A stretch of DNA of 64,000 nucleotides from Croceibacterium xixiisoli (GCF_009827305.1 NZ_WTYJ01000003.1:124001-188000); one strand, 5' to 3'; shown: positions 7,468 through 17,500, counted from the first letter of the stretch. Translations and numbers: made by a program. Notes: generated by a model not told the origin, from the letters alone.

Positions 7468-9726
7468 TTGGCCGAAAAAACCAATGAATTCACAGCGCGG
7501 GAAGCGCTCTACTACCACGAAGTGCTGCGGCCGGGTAAGATTGAGATCGTCGCGTCGAAGCCGATGGCGACCCAGCGTGACCTGAGCCTCGCCTATTCCC
7601 CCGGCGTTGCCGCGCCGGTGCTGGCCATTGCGGAAGATCCCGCCAATGCGGCCCGCTACACCGCCCGTTCCAATCTGGTGGCGGTCATTTCCAATGGTAC
7701 CGCCATTCTGGGCCTTGGCAATCTTGGCGCGCTGGCGTCCAAACCGGTGATGGAAGGCAAGGCGGTGCTGTTCAAGCGCTTCGCCGATGTGGATTCGATC
7801 GATATCGAACTGGCCACCGAAGATCCGGACAAATTCATCGAAGCCGTTGCCCTGATGGAACCCAGCTTCGGCGGGATCAATCTGGAAGACATCAAGGCGC
7901 CTGAATGCTTCGTCATCGAACAGGCGCTGCGTGAACGGATGAAGATCCCCGTCATGCATGATGATCAGCACGGCACGGCGATCATTTCCGCCGCCGGCGT
8001 GATCAATGCCTGCCTCATCACGGGTCGCGACCTGAAGGACGTGAAGATGGTGGTGAACGGGGCGGGCGCCTCCGCTATTGCCTGCACCGCACTGATCAAG
8101 GCGATGGGCGTTCCGCATGAAAACGTGCTGATGTGCGACCGTTCCGGCGTGATCTTCCCGGGACGCGACAATGTGGATCAGTGGAAGAGCGCGCATGCGG
8201 TCGAAACCGATCGCCGCACGCTGGAAGAAGCGCTCGTGGGCGCAGACATCTTCCTGGGTCTGTCGGCCAAGGATGCGCTGAAGCCGGAATGGGTGGCCGC
8301 CATGGCGCCGCAGCCGATCATCTTCGCCATGGCCAATCCCGATCCGGAAATCGCCCCGGAAGCGGCCAAGGCCGTGCGCCCCGACGCCATTATCGCCACC
8401 GGCCGGTCGGACTATCCGAACCAGGTCAACAATGTGCTCGGCTTCCCCTTCATCTTCCGCGGCGCGCTCGACGTGCAGGCGACCGCGATCAATGAAGAAA
8501 TGAAGATCGCCGCAGCGCGCGCGATTGCCGAACTTGCCCGCCAGCCGGTGCCGCAGGAAGTGTCGGTGGCCTATGGCCAGAACCATCAGTTCGGGCGGGA
8601 TTACATCATTCCCGCGCCCTTCGATCCGCGCCTGATGGAAGTCGTGTCCTCCGCCGTGGCGAAGGCCGCGATGGACAGCGGCGTGGCGCAGGCGCCGATC
8701 GAGGATTTCGACGCCTATCGCGATGCGCTGAAGATCCGGCTGAACCCGACAACCGCCGTGCTGACCAATGTCTACACCGAAGTGAAGAACAATCCGAAGC
8801 GGATGATCTTCGCCGAAGCCGAGGACGAAGTCGTGCTGCGCGCCGCGATCCAGTATCGCGATTTCGGCTACGGCACCCCGGTGCTGGTCGGGCGGACCCA
8901 GGCCGTGCACGAAAAGCTGGCCGAACTGGGCGTGGACGATATCAGCGCCTTTGAAGTTCAGAATTCGGCCGATTCCGATCTGGTCCCGGGAATGGTGGAA
9001 TTCCTGTACGAACGGCTGCAGCGCCGTGGCCACACTGAACGCGACGTGCGCCGGATGGTCAATCAGGATCGCAATATCTTCGCCTCGCTGCTGCTGGAAC
9101 TGGGCCATGGCGATGCCATGATCACCGGCAAGACGCGTCCGTTCTCGCAGACGATGCGTGAAGTCGGTCTGGTCATCAATCCGAAGGCCGATCAGGTGCC
9201 ATTCGGTGTCCATCTGATGATCGGGAAGAACTTCACCGTCTTCCTGGCCGATACGACGATCAACGAACGTCCCAGTGCAGAGGAACTGGCCCATATCGCG
9301 CGTGAAACGGCCGCAGTGGCCCGTCGGCTCGGCCATGAACCGCGCGTTGCCTTCCTGTCCTATTCCACCTTCGGCAATCCGTCGGGCAAGTGGCTCGAAG
9401 GGATCCGCGATGCGGTGCATATCCTGGACGCGGAAGATCCCGGCTTCGAATATGAAGGCGAAATGGCGCCAGATGCCGCGCTCAATCCCACTGTGATGAA
9501 GCTCTATCCGTTCAATCGCCTGTCTGGCCCGGCCAATGTGCTGGTCATGCCGGGCCTGCAGTCGGCCAATCTGTCGGCCAAGCTGCTGCGCGAACTAGGC
9601 GGCAATGCCACCATCGGCCCGCTGCTGATCGGCATGGAAAAGCCGGTGCAGATCGCCCCGATGACGGCCAGCGTGCCCGACGTTCTGACGCTGGCGGTGC
9701 TGGCTGCAGCCGGGGTTGTCGGCTGA
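7468..9726 (+). CDS. maeB: NADP-dependent malic enzyme with C-terminal phosphotransacetylase-like domain
   Basis: A 752-residue enzyme that oxidatively decarboxylates malate to pyruvate with NADP. The malic enzyme part occupies roughly residues 1-430: the Tyr-containing SLAYSPGVAAP, the metal-binding IDAxD-like stretch around NLEDIKAPECF, HDDQHGTA, and the nucleotide-binding VVNGAGASAIACT. The remaining C-terminal part resembles phosphate acetyltransferase (PTA) and in this fusion family usually serves acetyl-CoA regulation rather than catalysis. The TTG at 7468 is chosen because CGGAGG lies 6 nt upstream; a GTG at 7441 in the same frame has no ribosome-binding site. A strong terminator follows. 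Confidence 0.95.
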   Translation: MAEKTNEFTAREALYYHEVLRPGKIEIVASKPMATQRDLSLAYSPGVAAPVLAIAEDPANAARYTARSNLVAVISNGTAILGLGNLGALASKPVMEGKAVLFKRFADVDSIDIELATEDPDKFIEAVALMEPSFGGINLEDIKAPECFVIEQALRERMKIPVMHDDQHGTAIISAAGVINACLITGRDLKDVKMVVNGAGASAIACTALIKAMGVPHENVLMCDRSGVIFPGRDNVDQWKSAHAVETDRRTLEEALVGADIFLGLSAKDALKPEWVAAMAPQPIIFAMANPDPEIAPEAAKAVRPDAIIATGRSDYPNQVNNVLGFPFIFRGALDVQATAINEEMKIAAARAIAELARQPVPQEVSVAYGQNHQFGRDYIIPAPFDPRLMEVVSSAVAKAAMDSGVAQAPIEDFDAYRDALKIRLNPTTAVLTNVYTEVKNNPKRMIFAEAEDEVVLRAAIQYRDFGYGTPVLVGRTQAVHEKLAELGVDDISAFEVQNSADSDLVPGMVEFLYERLQRRGHTERDVRRMVNQDRNIFASLLLELGHGDAMITGKTRPFSQTMREVGLVINPKADQVPFGVHLMIGKNFTVFLADTTINERPSAEELAHIARETAAVARRLGHEPRVAFLSYSTFGNPSGKWLEGIRDAVHILDAEDPGFEYEGEMAPDAALNPTVMKLYPFNRLSGPANVLVMPGLQSANLSAKLLRELGGNATIGPLLIGMEKPVQIAPMTASVPDVLTLAVLAAAGVVG

Positions 9727-9778
9727 CGTGGCGCGCTTTTCCGGTCGGTACGGCTGACCGGATTTTGTAAAGACAAGG

Positions 9779-9818
9779 GCCGGCCCGGATCGCACGATCC
9801 GGGCCGGTCTTTGTTTTC
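9779..9818 (+). terminator. Intrinsic terminator after maeB
   Basis: A perfect GC stem (CGGCCCGGATCG at 9781-9792 paired with 9795-9806, extended by one further pair) is followed by TCTTTGTTTT on the plus strand. It lies about 50 nt after the maeB stop. Confidence 0.85.
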
Positions 9819-9934
9819 CTGCCCCTGAAACGGCATGCCCATCCTTGCGATAGGTCAAGGACCGTCCCTGCCGGATCGGCAATATGTTCGGGCGAACGGC
9901 GCGATCATCGGATCGCGAAACGGGGAGGATAGAG

Positions 9935-10423
9935 ATGAAAATTCGTGCAGCCATCGTCGCGGTCACGCCGCTGCTCCTGCTGGCCGCCTGCGGCACTGCC
10001 GGCGATCCGCAAAGCAATCTTTCTGCTGTCGAACTGACCGCCCAGGCGCAGATCGAAGCGATCGCCGCCAAGGATATCGACGGCGTCATGCGCCTGTTCG
10101 ATGAAACCGCCGTGATGACAGGGCCCAACAGAGAAGTGCTGACCGGCCCTGCTGCCGTGCGCGCCGGCTACGAAAAGCTGCTCGGCGATCCGAACCTGTC
10201 GATCAGCGTCACCCCTGGCCCCGGTTGGGCAGCAAGCAGCGGCGATCTGGCCGTCACCACATCGGACGCCAACCTGACCACGACGGACAGCACGACGGGG
10301 CAGGCGGTCACCATACCGCTCCGCAATCAGACCGTGTGGCACAAGGCGACGGGTTCGACCTGGAAGATCGTCTCCGCCCATATTGCTCGGGTCGAAACAC
10401 CCGGTGCGAACCCTGCCGGATAA
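9935..10423 (+). CDS. Small lipoprotein with a DUF4440/SnoaL-like (NTF2-fold) domain
   Basis: A 162-residue predicted lipoprotein. The signal peptide is MKIRAAIVAVTPLLLLAAC with the lipobox LAAC placing the lipidated Cys at about residue 19. The mature part begins with a helix (LTAQAQIEAIAAKDIDGVMRLF) and continues with WHKATGSTWKIVSAHIAR, the pattern of DUF4440/SnoaL-like cone-shaped domains. These bind diverse small ligands, so no substrate can be named. The ATG has GGGGAGG (9922-9928) upstream at 6 nt. It stands alone between two terminator-like structures, so it is probably monocistronic. Confidence 0.8.
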   Translation: MKIRAAIVAVTPLLLLAACGTAGDPQSNLSAVELTAQAQIEAIAAKDIDGVMRLFDETAVMTGPNREVLTGPAAVRAGYEKLLGDPNLSISVTPGPGWAASSGDLAVTTSDANLTTTDSTTGQAVTIPLRNQTVWHKATGSTWKIVSAHIARVETPGANPAG

Positions 10424-10465
10424 ACCGGGCACTTCACGATCGCGATTCCACCTCCAGGTGGCTGG

Positions 10466-10492
10466 GTGGCGCCGCAGATTGTGCGGCGCCAC
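10466..10492 (+). terminator. Hairpin after the DUF4440 lipoprotein
   Basis: An 11-bp perfect stem (GTGGCGCCGCA paired with TGCGGCGCCAC, 5-nt loop) lies 43 nt after the stop. There is no adjoining T-run, so termination by this structure is plausible but not certain. Confidence 0.45.
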
Positions 10493-10707
10493 GCCACGTA
10501 TTGTTTGGGCGTTATTGCCGCAAAATTACCGCCAAGTGGGCACTTGCGGTAAAGTCTTTGGAAAAAAACGGCAATACGGCCAGAGCGATATTACTCCACA
10601 AATGGTGCTAATGGTTCAATTTACATATTGTTAAGTTGCGTTACATAGCATTCGCATCGCTTCCACGATCGTCTTCAATAGCGGCGGCATTCCCTGGGAG
10701 AGGTGCA

Positions 10708-12876
10708 TTGGATCGTACGTACAGTTTCGATCATTATCGCCCGCTCGCCAGCGCGGATGAGGCAGTTAAGGCCTATGGCTCCGACCCGGACGCGGCGGAA
10801 TCAGGTGCCCATGGCGACGGCTATCTGGCGGCCATAGCGTGTGGCTTTGATCATTTGCCACAGATGGTGGTGGTAGTGCGCCGCAGTTCCTGCGACGGCT
10901 ATGTCAATGCACGCTGGGTCGATCATATCGGCCTGACCTCGTGCGAAAGCGGCTGGAACAACTGGTCGCAATTCGTGCATCCCGCAGATCAGCCGGCCAT
11001 CCTCTCGGCATTCTCGGCCCACCCACGGGCCGCACCGCTCGAATGCCGCATCCGTCACCGCGATGGCAGCTACAATTGGTTTCTCGCTTCCGTGCAGTGT
11101 GTGGAATTCGGCGGGGCGGTTTATGATCAGGTCGTCTTCACCGATATCGACGATCAGGTGGCCATGCGCACCCGGATCCTGGCGGACGCAGCGCAGCGCG
11201 ACCATATGCTCGATGCCAGCATGGATTGCATCAAGATCATCAATCTCGACGGCAGTCTGCGCCACATGAATTTGTCGGGCTGTATCGCGCTGGGCGTGCC
11301 GGTCGACGAAACCGAATTCGGGATGGATTGGTCCGCGCTGCTTCCGGCCGATCTTCGCAGCCGCAGTCGGGCCGCCGTCAAATCTGCCGCCCGTGGGCAA
11401 ACAGTCCGCTTTTCCGGCACGACCCAGCTTGCGGGCGAGGCGGAACAGCATTGGGACAATCTGCTGACCCCGCTCAAGGATGAAGCGGGCAAGCCGACGG
11501 CCATACTGTGCGTATCGCGCGACGTGACCATTCAGCAGGAAGCGGAAGACCGCCTCCGCGAACTCGGAGAAATCGACAGTCTGACCGGCCTGCTCAACCG
11601 GCGGGCGTTCTACAACCGGCTCAAACGCGTGTTGCGCAAGGCGCGCGGCCAGGCCTCCAATGTGGGCATGATCCTGATTGATCTCGACCACTTCAAACAT
11701 GTGAATGACACGATCGGCCATGGCGCAGGCGATCATCTGCTGCGGGTCTTTTCGCGCCGGATGGTTCGTTCGGTCATTGCGGCACGCACCGGCAACCAGC
11801 CAATCTACTTCGCCCGCCTGGGGGGCGATGAATTCGCCATCCTGCTGGAAAATGTGTCATCCGTGGCGGAAATGACCGCTCTTGCCACCGTGGCCAAGCA
11901 GCAGATGCAGGCGCCGATCCTCCATTCGGGCGGATCGGTGAATGGCGACCTCAGTGCCGGCTGCGCGCTCTATCCGCGCGATGCGGCCAATGCTTCGGAT
12001 TTGATGCGCTGCGCCGATACCGCGCTCAATGACATGAAGCTGACCGGGCGGGGCGGCGTGCGGGTGTTCAACGTGCACATGGCCCATGCAGCCGAAACCG
12101 TGGCCCGGCAGCTCCGCAGGGCACGCAATCTGGTCGCCGACGATCTGATAGAACCTTATTACCAGCCGCAATTGCAGCTCGACGGATTGACCATTTGCGG
12201 GTTCGAGGCGCTGTTGCGCTGGCGCGACGGCGCCGGGCGGATCCAGGGCCCGGCCGCCATTACGGAGGCTTTTCGCAATTTCGAACTGGCCACCCAGGTT
12301 GGCGGGCGCATGCAGGAACGCGTCTTCGCCGATATCGCCAGCTGGCGCGCGCGTGGGCTGGCGGTTCAGCCGATCGCGATCAACGTGGCCCCGGTTGAAT
12401 TTTTGGCCGATGATTTCGCCGAAAGTTTCCTGGCGCGGCTGCGGCACTATGCGATCCCGCACAATCTGATCGAGGTGGAGGTGACCGAACACGCTCTCGT
12501 TGAACGCGGGGCCGAACACGTCATCCGCGCGCTGAAGAAATTCAAGGCTGCGGGCATCCGCATCATGCTGGATGATTTCGGCGTCGGGCAATCCGCTCTG
12601 GTGCACCTGACCGATTATCCGGTCGATGGCATCAAGATCGACCGCAGCTTCATCAAGGAAATGACTCAGGGCGGCCCGCATCACGCGATCGTCAAGACGC
12701 TGGTCGAACTCGGCCCGGCACTGTCGCTGTCGGTCATTGCAGAAGGGATAGAGGGATCGGACCAGCTGGCCGCGCTACGCCGCATCGGCTGCCATGTGGG
12801 GCAGGGCTTCCTGTTCGATCCGGCACTGGAACCGGAAAAGGCAATCCAGAGCCTGGGGCAGGTCTACAGCGGCTAG
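10708..12876 (+). CDS. PAS-GGDEF-EAL cyclic-di-GMP signalling protein (soluble)
   Basis: A 722-residue protein without a membrane segment. Two PAS-like sensor regions occupy about the first 280 residues (EFGGAVYDQVVFTDIDDQ closes the first). A diguanylate cyclase domain follows with GGDEF at 372-376 in RLGGDEFAILLE, then a phosphodiesterase domain with EAL at 500-502 (FEALLRW), VEVTEHALVERG, MLDDFGVGQSAL, GIKIDRSFI and VGQGFLF. Both catalytic signatures look intact, so it could make and degrade cyclic di-GMP. The TTG start has GGGAGAGG (10696-10703) upstream; an earlier in-frame TTG at 10636 has none. It is convergent with a second GGDEF-EAL gene. The AT-rich 10600-10640 stretch is the likely promoter region. 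Confidence 0.92.
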   Translation: MDRTYSFDHYRPLASADEAVKAYGSDPDAAESGAHGDGYLAAIACGFDHLPQMVVVVRRSSCDGYVNARWVDHIGLTSCESGWNNWSQFVHPADQPAILSAFSAHPRAAPLECRIRHRDGSYNWFLASVQCVEFGGAVYDQVVFTDIDDQVAMRTRILADAAQRDHMLDASMDCIKIINLDGSLRHMNLSGCIALGVPVDETEFGMDWSALLPADLRSRSRAAVKSAARGQTVRFSGTTQLAGEAEQHWDNLLTPLKDEAGKPTAILCVSRDVTIQQEAEDRLRELGEIDSLTGLLNRRAFYNRLKRVLRKARGQASNVGMILIDLDHFKHVNDTIGHGAGDHLLRVFSRRMVRSVIAARTGNQPIYFARLGGDEFAILLENVSSVAEMTALATVAKQQMQAPILHSGGSVNGDLSAGCALYPRDAANASDLMRCADTALNDMKLTGRGGVRVFNVHMAHAAETVARQLRRARNLVADDLIEPYYQPQLQLDGLTICGFEALLRWRDGAGRIQGPAAITEAFRNFELATQVGGRMQERVFADIASWRARGLAVQPIAINVAPVEFLADDFAESFLARLRHYAIPHNLIEVEVTEHALVERGAEHVIRALKKFKAAGIRIMLDDFGVGQSALVHLTDYPVDGIKIDRSFIKEMTQGGPHHAIVKTLVELGPALSLSVIAEGIEGSDQLAALRRIGCHVGQGFLFDPALEPEKAIQSLGQVYSG

Positions 12877-12945
12877 AGCAATGTCGAGGCAGGTGGAAGC
12901 ACCGGCTGGCTCGGTAATGGCGGCAAACAGAATAGTGTGGCCGTT

Positions 12946-15702
12946 TTAACCGATCTGCGCCAGCCGCCGGTGCGCCTCCAGCGTATCGGAAAATTCCATC
13001 GGCTTGCCATACAGATAGCCCTGGAAATAATCGCATCCCATCGCGCGAAGGGCATCGGCCTGATAGGTTTCGGTCACCCCTTCGGCCAAAACCTCAAAGC
13101 GCAGCATCTCGCCCAGATTGGCGATTGATTTGACGATCGCAGTGGCATGCGGGCTGTCCTTCATGTTCCAGATGAAGGACTTGTCGATCTTCACCTTGTC
13201 GAAGGGGAAGATGTTCAGATATTCGAGCGAGGAGAAGCCCGTGCCGAAATCATCGAGCGCGATCTTCATGCCGAAGCCCTTGAGTTGGCGCAGCACATGC
13301 AGCGCCACGTCGCGATCGCGGATCAGCACGCTTTCGGTCACCTCCAGTTCCAGCCGGCGCGGCGCCAGCCCCGCGCGGACCAGAATGTCATGCGCCATTG
13401 GCACCAGCTCGTAACGGTTAACCTGCAGCGCCGACAGATTGACCGCAATGGCAATGTCGTCGGGCCAATGGGTGGCTGCAGCGCAGGCGTCTTCCAGCAC
13501 GATCCGCCCCAGCTGATTGATGATCCCGGTTTCCTCGGCAATCGGAATGAAGGTCAGCGGCGAAATCGGCCCGTGCACAGGGTGGGTCCAGCGCGCCAGC
13601 GCCTCATAGCCGATCAGCTTGCCATCCGCGGCGCGGACCTGCGGCTGGTAACACAGGCTCAGTTCGGGCGAGCGTTCGGATACTGCGCGGTAGAGATCCT
13701 TCTCCAGCTCGCGCCGCATCAGGATGCGCTGCGCCATTTCCGGCGTGAAAGCGCAGGCTGCCTCGGCTTCGGCATGCTTGGCCTGGTACAATGCCATATC
13801 CGCATGGCGCATCAGAATCTTTGCGTTTTCTCCATCGCGAGGGAACACAGCAAAGCCAAGCGAAGCTGAGGCAAAACCGGTCGTCGTGGGAGACGGAACC
13901 TTGCCGATGCAGGTGAGCAGGTCGTCGCCGAATGCGGCAGGATCGGCATCACCGGCCGCCATACGCTGGATCACCACGAACTCATCGCCGCCCCAGCGCA
14001 CGCAGACATTGGGCGTGCTGCGGTCTTCCAGCACGGCGGCAATCGCGCGCAGCAAGCGGTCGCCGGCGGCGTGGCCGGCGGAATCGTTCACCTCCTTGAA
14101 CTTGTCGATATCGATCAGATGGATCGCCAGCTGTTCGCCGGAATGGCGTGCGCAATCGATCTGTGCGGGCAGGGTTTCTTCCAGGAAGGCGCGGCTGTGC
14201 AGCCCGGTCAGGCTGTCATGATGCGCCAGATACTCGATCTTTTCCTGCGCGATGTGGCGGTCATGGACATCCTCCACAACGCCGGCCCATTCGATCACGG
14301 TGCCGTCGCTATCCAGCACGGGCACGCTGCGCGAACAAACCCAGCGCCATCCGCGCTCCAGCGTGCGGACACGAAATTCCATGCTGACGGTTGGCTTGCT
14401 GTCGAAGGCATGGCGCATGCTTTCGATAATGTGCGGCAGATCGTCGGGGTGGACCTGCCGGCGCCAGCGCAGCGGGGCATCGGAATCGGGAATTCCGGTC
14501 AGCTTTTCCCAACCGGTGACGGCGGTGATGCGTCCTGAGGCATCACCGCGAAAAGACACCAGCGTGCCGGCTTCGGCCAGGGCGCGATAGCGGCGTTCAC
14601 TCTGTGCCAGCACTTCCAGTGCCTGTTTCAGCGCCTCAGCCCGATTGTGCAGCACGGCTTGCGCATTGGCCAGGCTGTCCTGCAGCATATCGAATTCGCG
14701 CACCGGGGAATTCAGCTCCAGCGGGGGCATGTCGCCGCTGTCGCCATGCACAACCCGCTGGCTGTGCTTGGCCAGCGTGCGCAACGGCCCCAGGATCAGC
14801 CGTGCCAGACCGAAAGCCGCCATCAGCGCCAGCAGCAGGCCCAGAACATTGGCAAGGGTCACCAGCGACACCGGCGATTGCCAGCGGGTGGTGAAGGTCG
14901 TCATCCGTTCGCCCACCACGACGATCCAGCCCGGGGTGTCATGCAGCCGGTGGAAAGCGAAGGCGATTTGCGTTCCCTCGGGTGTCCGGGCGGAAAAATT
15001 GCCGGTCTCTCCCTTGCGCTCCTGCATCTTGACCCAGTCGGGGGCGCGGGTGCCGATCAATTTGGCCGCATCGCGCGACCGTGCCAAAATCACGCCATTG
15101 GCGTCCAGCACGCCCAGCAGCAGCTGGTCCGTTGCGGCCGGATGGCTCTGCAGAGTCTGAATCAGCTGTTGCGGCGGTTGAACCATCGCGATCATCCGCT
15201 GCGGGTCACCCGGCACGGGTGCGGGGATGGCGATCGCCAGCAGCGGCCGGTCGCTACCTGGGCGGGTAAAGCTGTTCGAAAGCGCCATGGATTTGCCATG
15301 CCGGTCGGTAATCATCGTCAGTTGCGGCATCGTTTGCGGAAACCGGCCGCCGGGCGCGACGACGATCTCGGCATCCTCCAGCAGATCGGACTGCGCCGGC
15401 ACCTGGCCCGGACCGATCAGTCCATTACGCGCCGCCACCGCCTCCAGAGTGGCGACCCGCGCGTCGATTTCAGTCTCGACCGTGCTGGCAGTGGTGCGGG
15501 CGCTGGTTTCCAGCAGGGCAAGGGACAGATTGGTCAGCGAATGGGAAGCGTTCCACATCGCCGCACCTACGATCGCCACGATCACCAGGCTGGTGGCCAT
15601 TACGCCGACGATGATGATGGAATGCAAACCATATTTGCGGCCAGCAAGAACGGCGGATGAACGTTCGGAAGAGGTTGCTTTTCGCGTCAAACGTAACCGC
15701 AC
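12946..15702 (-). CDS. Membrane-bound sensor with PAS, GGDEF and EAL domains
   Basis: About 918 residues. Two membrane helices (about 26-50 and 276-304) enclose a roughly 225-residue periplasmic sensor domain of the dCache/CHASE kind. A coiled linker, a PAS domain (WEKLTGIPDSDAPLRWRRQV, GWRWVCSRSVPV), GGDEF at 571-575 (RWGGDEFVVIQ) and EAL at 700-702 (GYEALARWTHP) follow, with VTESVLIRD, LDDFGTGFSSLEYL and KIDKSFI. Both enzymatic signatures appear complete. The start is uncertain: GTG 15702 is chosen because the frame upstream to TTG 15786 crosses a strongly AT-rich stretch (about 15750-15792) that looks like promoter DNA; no candidate has a good ribosome-binding site. Confidence 0.9.
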   Translation of the reverse strand: MRLRLTRKATSSERSSAVLAGRKYGLHSIIIVGVMATSLVIVAIVGAAMWNASHSLTNLSLALLETSARTTASTVETEIDARVATLEAVAARNGLIGPGQVPAQSDLLEDAEIVVAPGGRFPQTMPQLTMITDRHGKSMALSNSFTRPGSDRPLLAIAIPAPVPGDPQRMIAMVQPPQQLIQTLQSHPAATDQLLLGVLDANGVILARSRDAAKLIGTRAPDWVKMQERKGETGNFSARTPEGTQIAFAFHRLHDTPGWIVVVGERMTTFTTRWQSPVSLVTLANVLGLLLALMAAFGLARLILGPLRTLAKHSQRVVHGDSGDMPPLELNSPVREFDMLQDSLANAQAVLHNRAEALKQALEVLAQSERRYRALAEAGTLVSFRGDASGRITAVTGWEKLTGIPDSDAPLRWRRQVHPDDLPHIIESMRHAFDSKPTVSMEFRVRTLERGWRWVCSRSVPVLDSDGTVIEWAGVVEDVHDRHIAQEKIEYLAHHDSLTGLHSRAFLEETLPAQIDCARHSGEQLAIHLIDIDKFKEVNDSAGHAAGDRLLRAIAAVLEDRSTPNVCVRWGGDEFVVIQRMAAGDADPAAFGDDLLTCIGKVPSPTTTGFASASLGFAVFPRDGENAKILMRHADMALYQAKHAEAEAACAFTPEMAQRILMRRELEKDLYRAVSERSPELSLCYQPQVRAADGKLIGYEALARWTHPVHGPISPLTFIPIAEETGIINQLGRIVLEDACAAATHWPDDIAIAVNLSALQVNRYELVPMAHDILVRAGLAPRRLELEVTESVLIRDRDVALHVLRQLKGFGMKIALDDFGTGFSSLEYLNIFPFDKVKIDKSFIWNMKDSPHATAIVKSIANLGEMLRFEVLAEGVTETYQADALRAMGCDYFQGYLYGKPMEFSDTLEAHRRLAQIG

Positions 15703-15904
15703 TGCCCGCTGGCTTGGTAGGTGATCGAGGGTGCCCTTCTGCGCCCAAATGTTACAACATGATAGTAATGATATTATCAATACCAAATATGGCGCGTGGG
15801 AGGTTGAATATTGTTTAATGCGGCGTTTCTAAGCAATCTGTTTACGCGCAGCGTGCCAGCGATGTTACAATTGTCCGCGCCTTGTCGCTCGGGTCTCGCC
15901 GATC

Positions 15905-16633
15905 TCAGATTCGCCGGTAACGGAAGTACCAGACCTCATGCCCCTGTTGCCTGGCCTTGGCTTCATAGCGCGTCTGGGTCCAGCCACCGGGACGGATCTG
16001 CCAGCTGGGCGGGCCTTCTGCCAGCCATTCGAACTGATGCATATGTCGCCGCATCACCATCAGCGCGTGGCGCAGATAAATCGGGTGATCCGTGCCAAAA
16101 CGAAATTCCCCGCCCGGCTTCAGCTTGGCGGCGATCAGATTGACCGGTCCGTCGTTCATCATCCGCCGCTTGGCATGGCGTGCTTTGGGCCAGGGGTCGG
16201 GATGCAGCAGATAGGCGAAGCTCAGCGCGCCGTCGGGGACGCGATTGAGTACCTCCAACGCATCTCCATGGTGGATGCGCACATTGGGAATCGGCGGCCG
16301 GCGGTCGCCCGATCCATCCGAGTTGCCGCCACTGACGTGCAACAGGGCCTGGGCCACGCCGTTGACGAAGGGTTCGGCCCCGATGAATCCGTGGTCGGGG
16401 AGCATGTCGGCACGCGCAGCCATATGTTCGCCGCCGCCGAAACCGATTTCGAAATGCAGCGCGCGATCGTCGCCGAACAGCCGTTGCGCGGTCACCGGCC
16501 CTTCGACGGGCACGGCAATCTGCGGCAGCAGCGTATCGACCAGTCCCTGTTGCCCGTCGCGCAGGGGTTTGCCCTTGGAACGGCCATACAGGCGGTTGAG
16601 CGTGGTCGGATCGCCGGATTTGTAAGCAGTCAT
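15905..16633 (-). CDS. trmB: tRNA (guanine-N7-)-methyltransferase
   Basis: A 242-residue SAM-dependent enzyme that methylates N7 of G46 in the tRNA variable loop. The SAM site is LHFEIGFGGGEHM, followed by GAEPFVNG (acidic ribose contact region), NVRIHHGDALEV and the signature HPDPWPKARHAKRRM, with RFGTDHPIY and TRYEAKARQQGHEVWYFRY at the C-terminus. These are the standard TrmB blocks in order. The ATG gives the expected family length. It lies downstream of ctrA on the same strand, separated by the ctrA terminator, so it is probably transcribed on its own. Confidence 0.95.
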   Translation of the reverse strand: MTAYKSGDPTTLNRLYGRSKGKPLRDGQQGLVDTLLPQIAVPVEGPVTAQRLFGDDRALHFEIGFGGGEHMAARADMLPDHGFIGAEPFVNGVAQALLHVSGGNSDGSGDRRPPIPNVRIHHGDALEVLNRVPDGALSFAYLLHPDPWPKARHAKRRMMNDGPVNLIAAKLKPGGEFRFGTDHPIYLRHALMVMRRHMHQFEWLAEGPPSWQIRPGGWTQTRYEAKARQQGHEVWYFRYRRI

Positions 16634-16651
16634 AGCGCCAGCCCGCTAACG

Positions 16652-16687
16652 AAAAACCGCCCCGAAGCAAGCGCTGCGGGGCGGTTC
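16652..16687 (-). terminator. Intrinsic terminator after ctrA
   Basis: A 10-bp stem, AACCGCCCCG (16655-16664) paired with CGGGGCGGTT (16677-16686), is read on the minus strand with a TTTTT tail (complement of 16652-16656). It lies between the ctrA stop and the trmB start. Confidence 0.85.
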
Positions 16688-16719
16688 TCGCTGTTTATCG
16701 GTGTGATCGATGGTCAGTA

Positions 16720-17415
16720 TCAGGCCGCTTCCACCTCTTCGCCGGGATCGCGCAGCACATAGCCACGGCCCCAAACGGTTTCGATGTAGTTTTCCCCGCC
16801 GCAGGCGCTGGAAAGCTTCTTGCGCAGCTTGCAGATGAACACGTCGATGATCTTGAGTTCGGGTTCGTCCATCCCGCCATAGAGATGGTTGAGGAACATT
16901 TCCTTGGTCAGGGTGGTCCCCTTGCGGAGCGAAAGCAGCTCCAGCATGGCGTATTCCTTGCCGGTCAGATGGACGCGGGCGCCATCGACCTCGACCGTCT
17001 TGGCATCCAGGTTCACACCCAGCTTGCCGGTGCGGATCACCGACTGGCTGTGGCCCTTGGAACGCCGGACAACCGCATGGATGCGGGCGATCAGCTCGTC
17101 ACGGTGGAACGGCTTGGTGACATAGTCATCGGCGCCAAAGCCGAAACTGCGCACCTTGGATTCCATCTCGGAAATGCCGGACAGAATCAGCACCGGGGTC
17201 TGCACCTTGGCCACGCGCAGCTTCTTGAGCACATCGTAGCCATGCATATCGGGCAGGTTCAGGTCGAGCAGGATGATATCATAATCATACAGCTTGCCCA
17301 GATCGAGGCCTTCTTCGCCCAGATCCGTTGAATAGACATTGAAACCTTCGGCAGAGAGCATCAGCTCGATCGCTCTCGCGGTGGTAGGCTCGTCCTCGAT
17401 CAGCAGCACACGCAT
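16720..17415 (-). CDS. ctrA: Cell cycle response regulator CtrA
   Basis: A 231-residue OmpR-family regulator, the master cell-cycle and motility regulator of alphaproteobacteria. The receiver domain has acidic pocket MRVLLIEDE, phosphoacceptor D51 in [14 protein letters not shown] and the conserved Lys in [13 protein letters not shown]. The DNA-binding winged helix includes [17 protein letters not shown] and the recognition helix [13 protein letters not shown], then [13 protein letters not shown], which is near invariant in CtrA. The C-terminus ends in EAA; a C-terminal Ala-Ala is the ClpXP degradation tag of Caulobacter CtrA. A CtrA-box-like sequence lies about 90 nt upstream, consistent with autoregulation. 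Confidence 0.97.
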   Translation of the reverse strand: MRVLLIEDEPTTARAIELMLSAEGFNVYSTDLGEEGLDLGKLYDYDIILLDLNLPDMHGYDVLKKLRVAKVQTPVLILSGISEMESKVRSFGFGADDYVTKPFHRDELIARIHAVVRRSKGHSQSVIRTGKLGVNLDAKTVEVDGARVHLTGKEYAMLELLSLRKGTTLTKEMFLNHLYGGMDEPELKIIDVFICKLRKKLSSACGGENYIETVWGRGYVLRDPGEEVEAA

Positions 17416-17500
17416 TGGGATATCCCCCGTTCAAACCTGCACTATCCCCCGTGCAGGAGGTGTTCCTTCTATTAACCACAGCATCTCTGAAGGAAAAAGG

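Noticed and set aside
9741-9762. A first hairpin (CCGGTC/GACCGG, followed by ATTTTG) after maeB.
   Set aside because: Only 6 bp with a 9-10 nt loop; the much stronger terminator at 9779-9818 makes it unnecessary.
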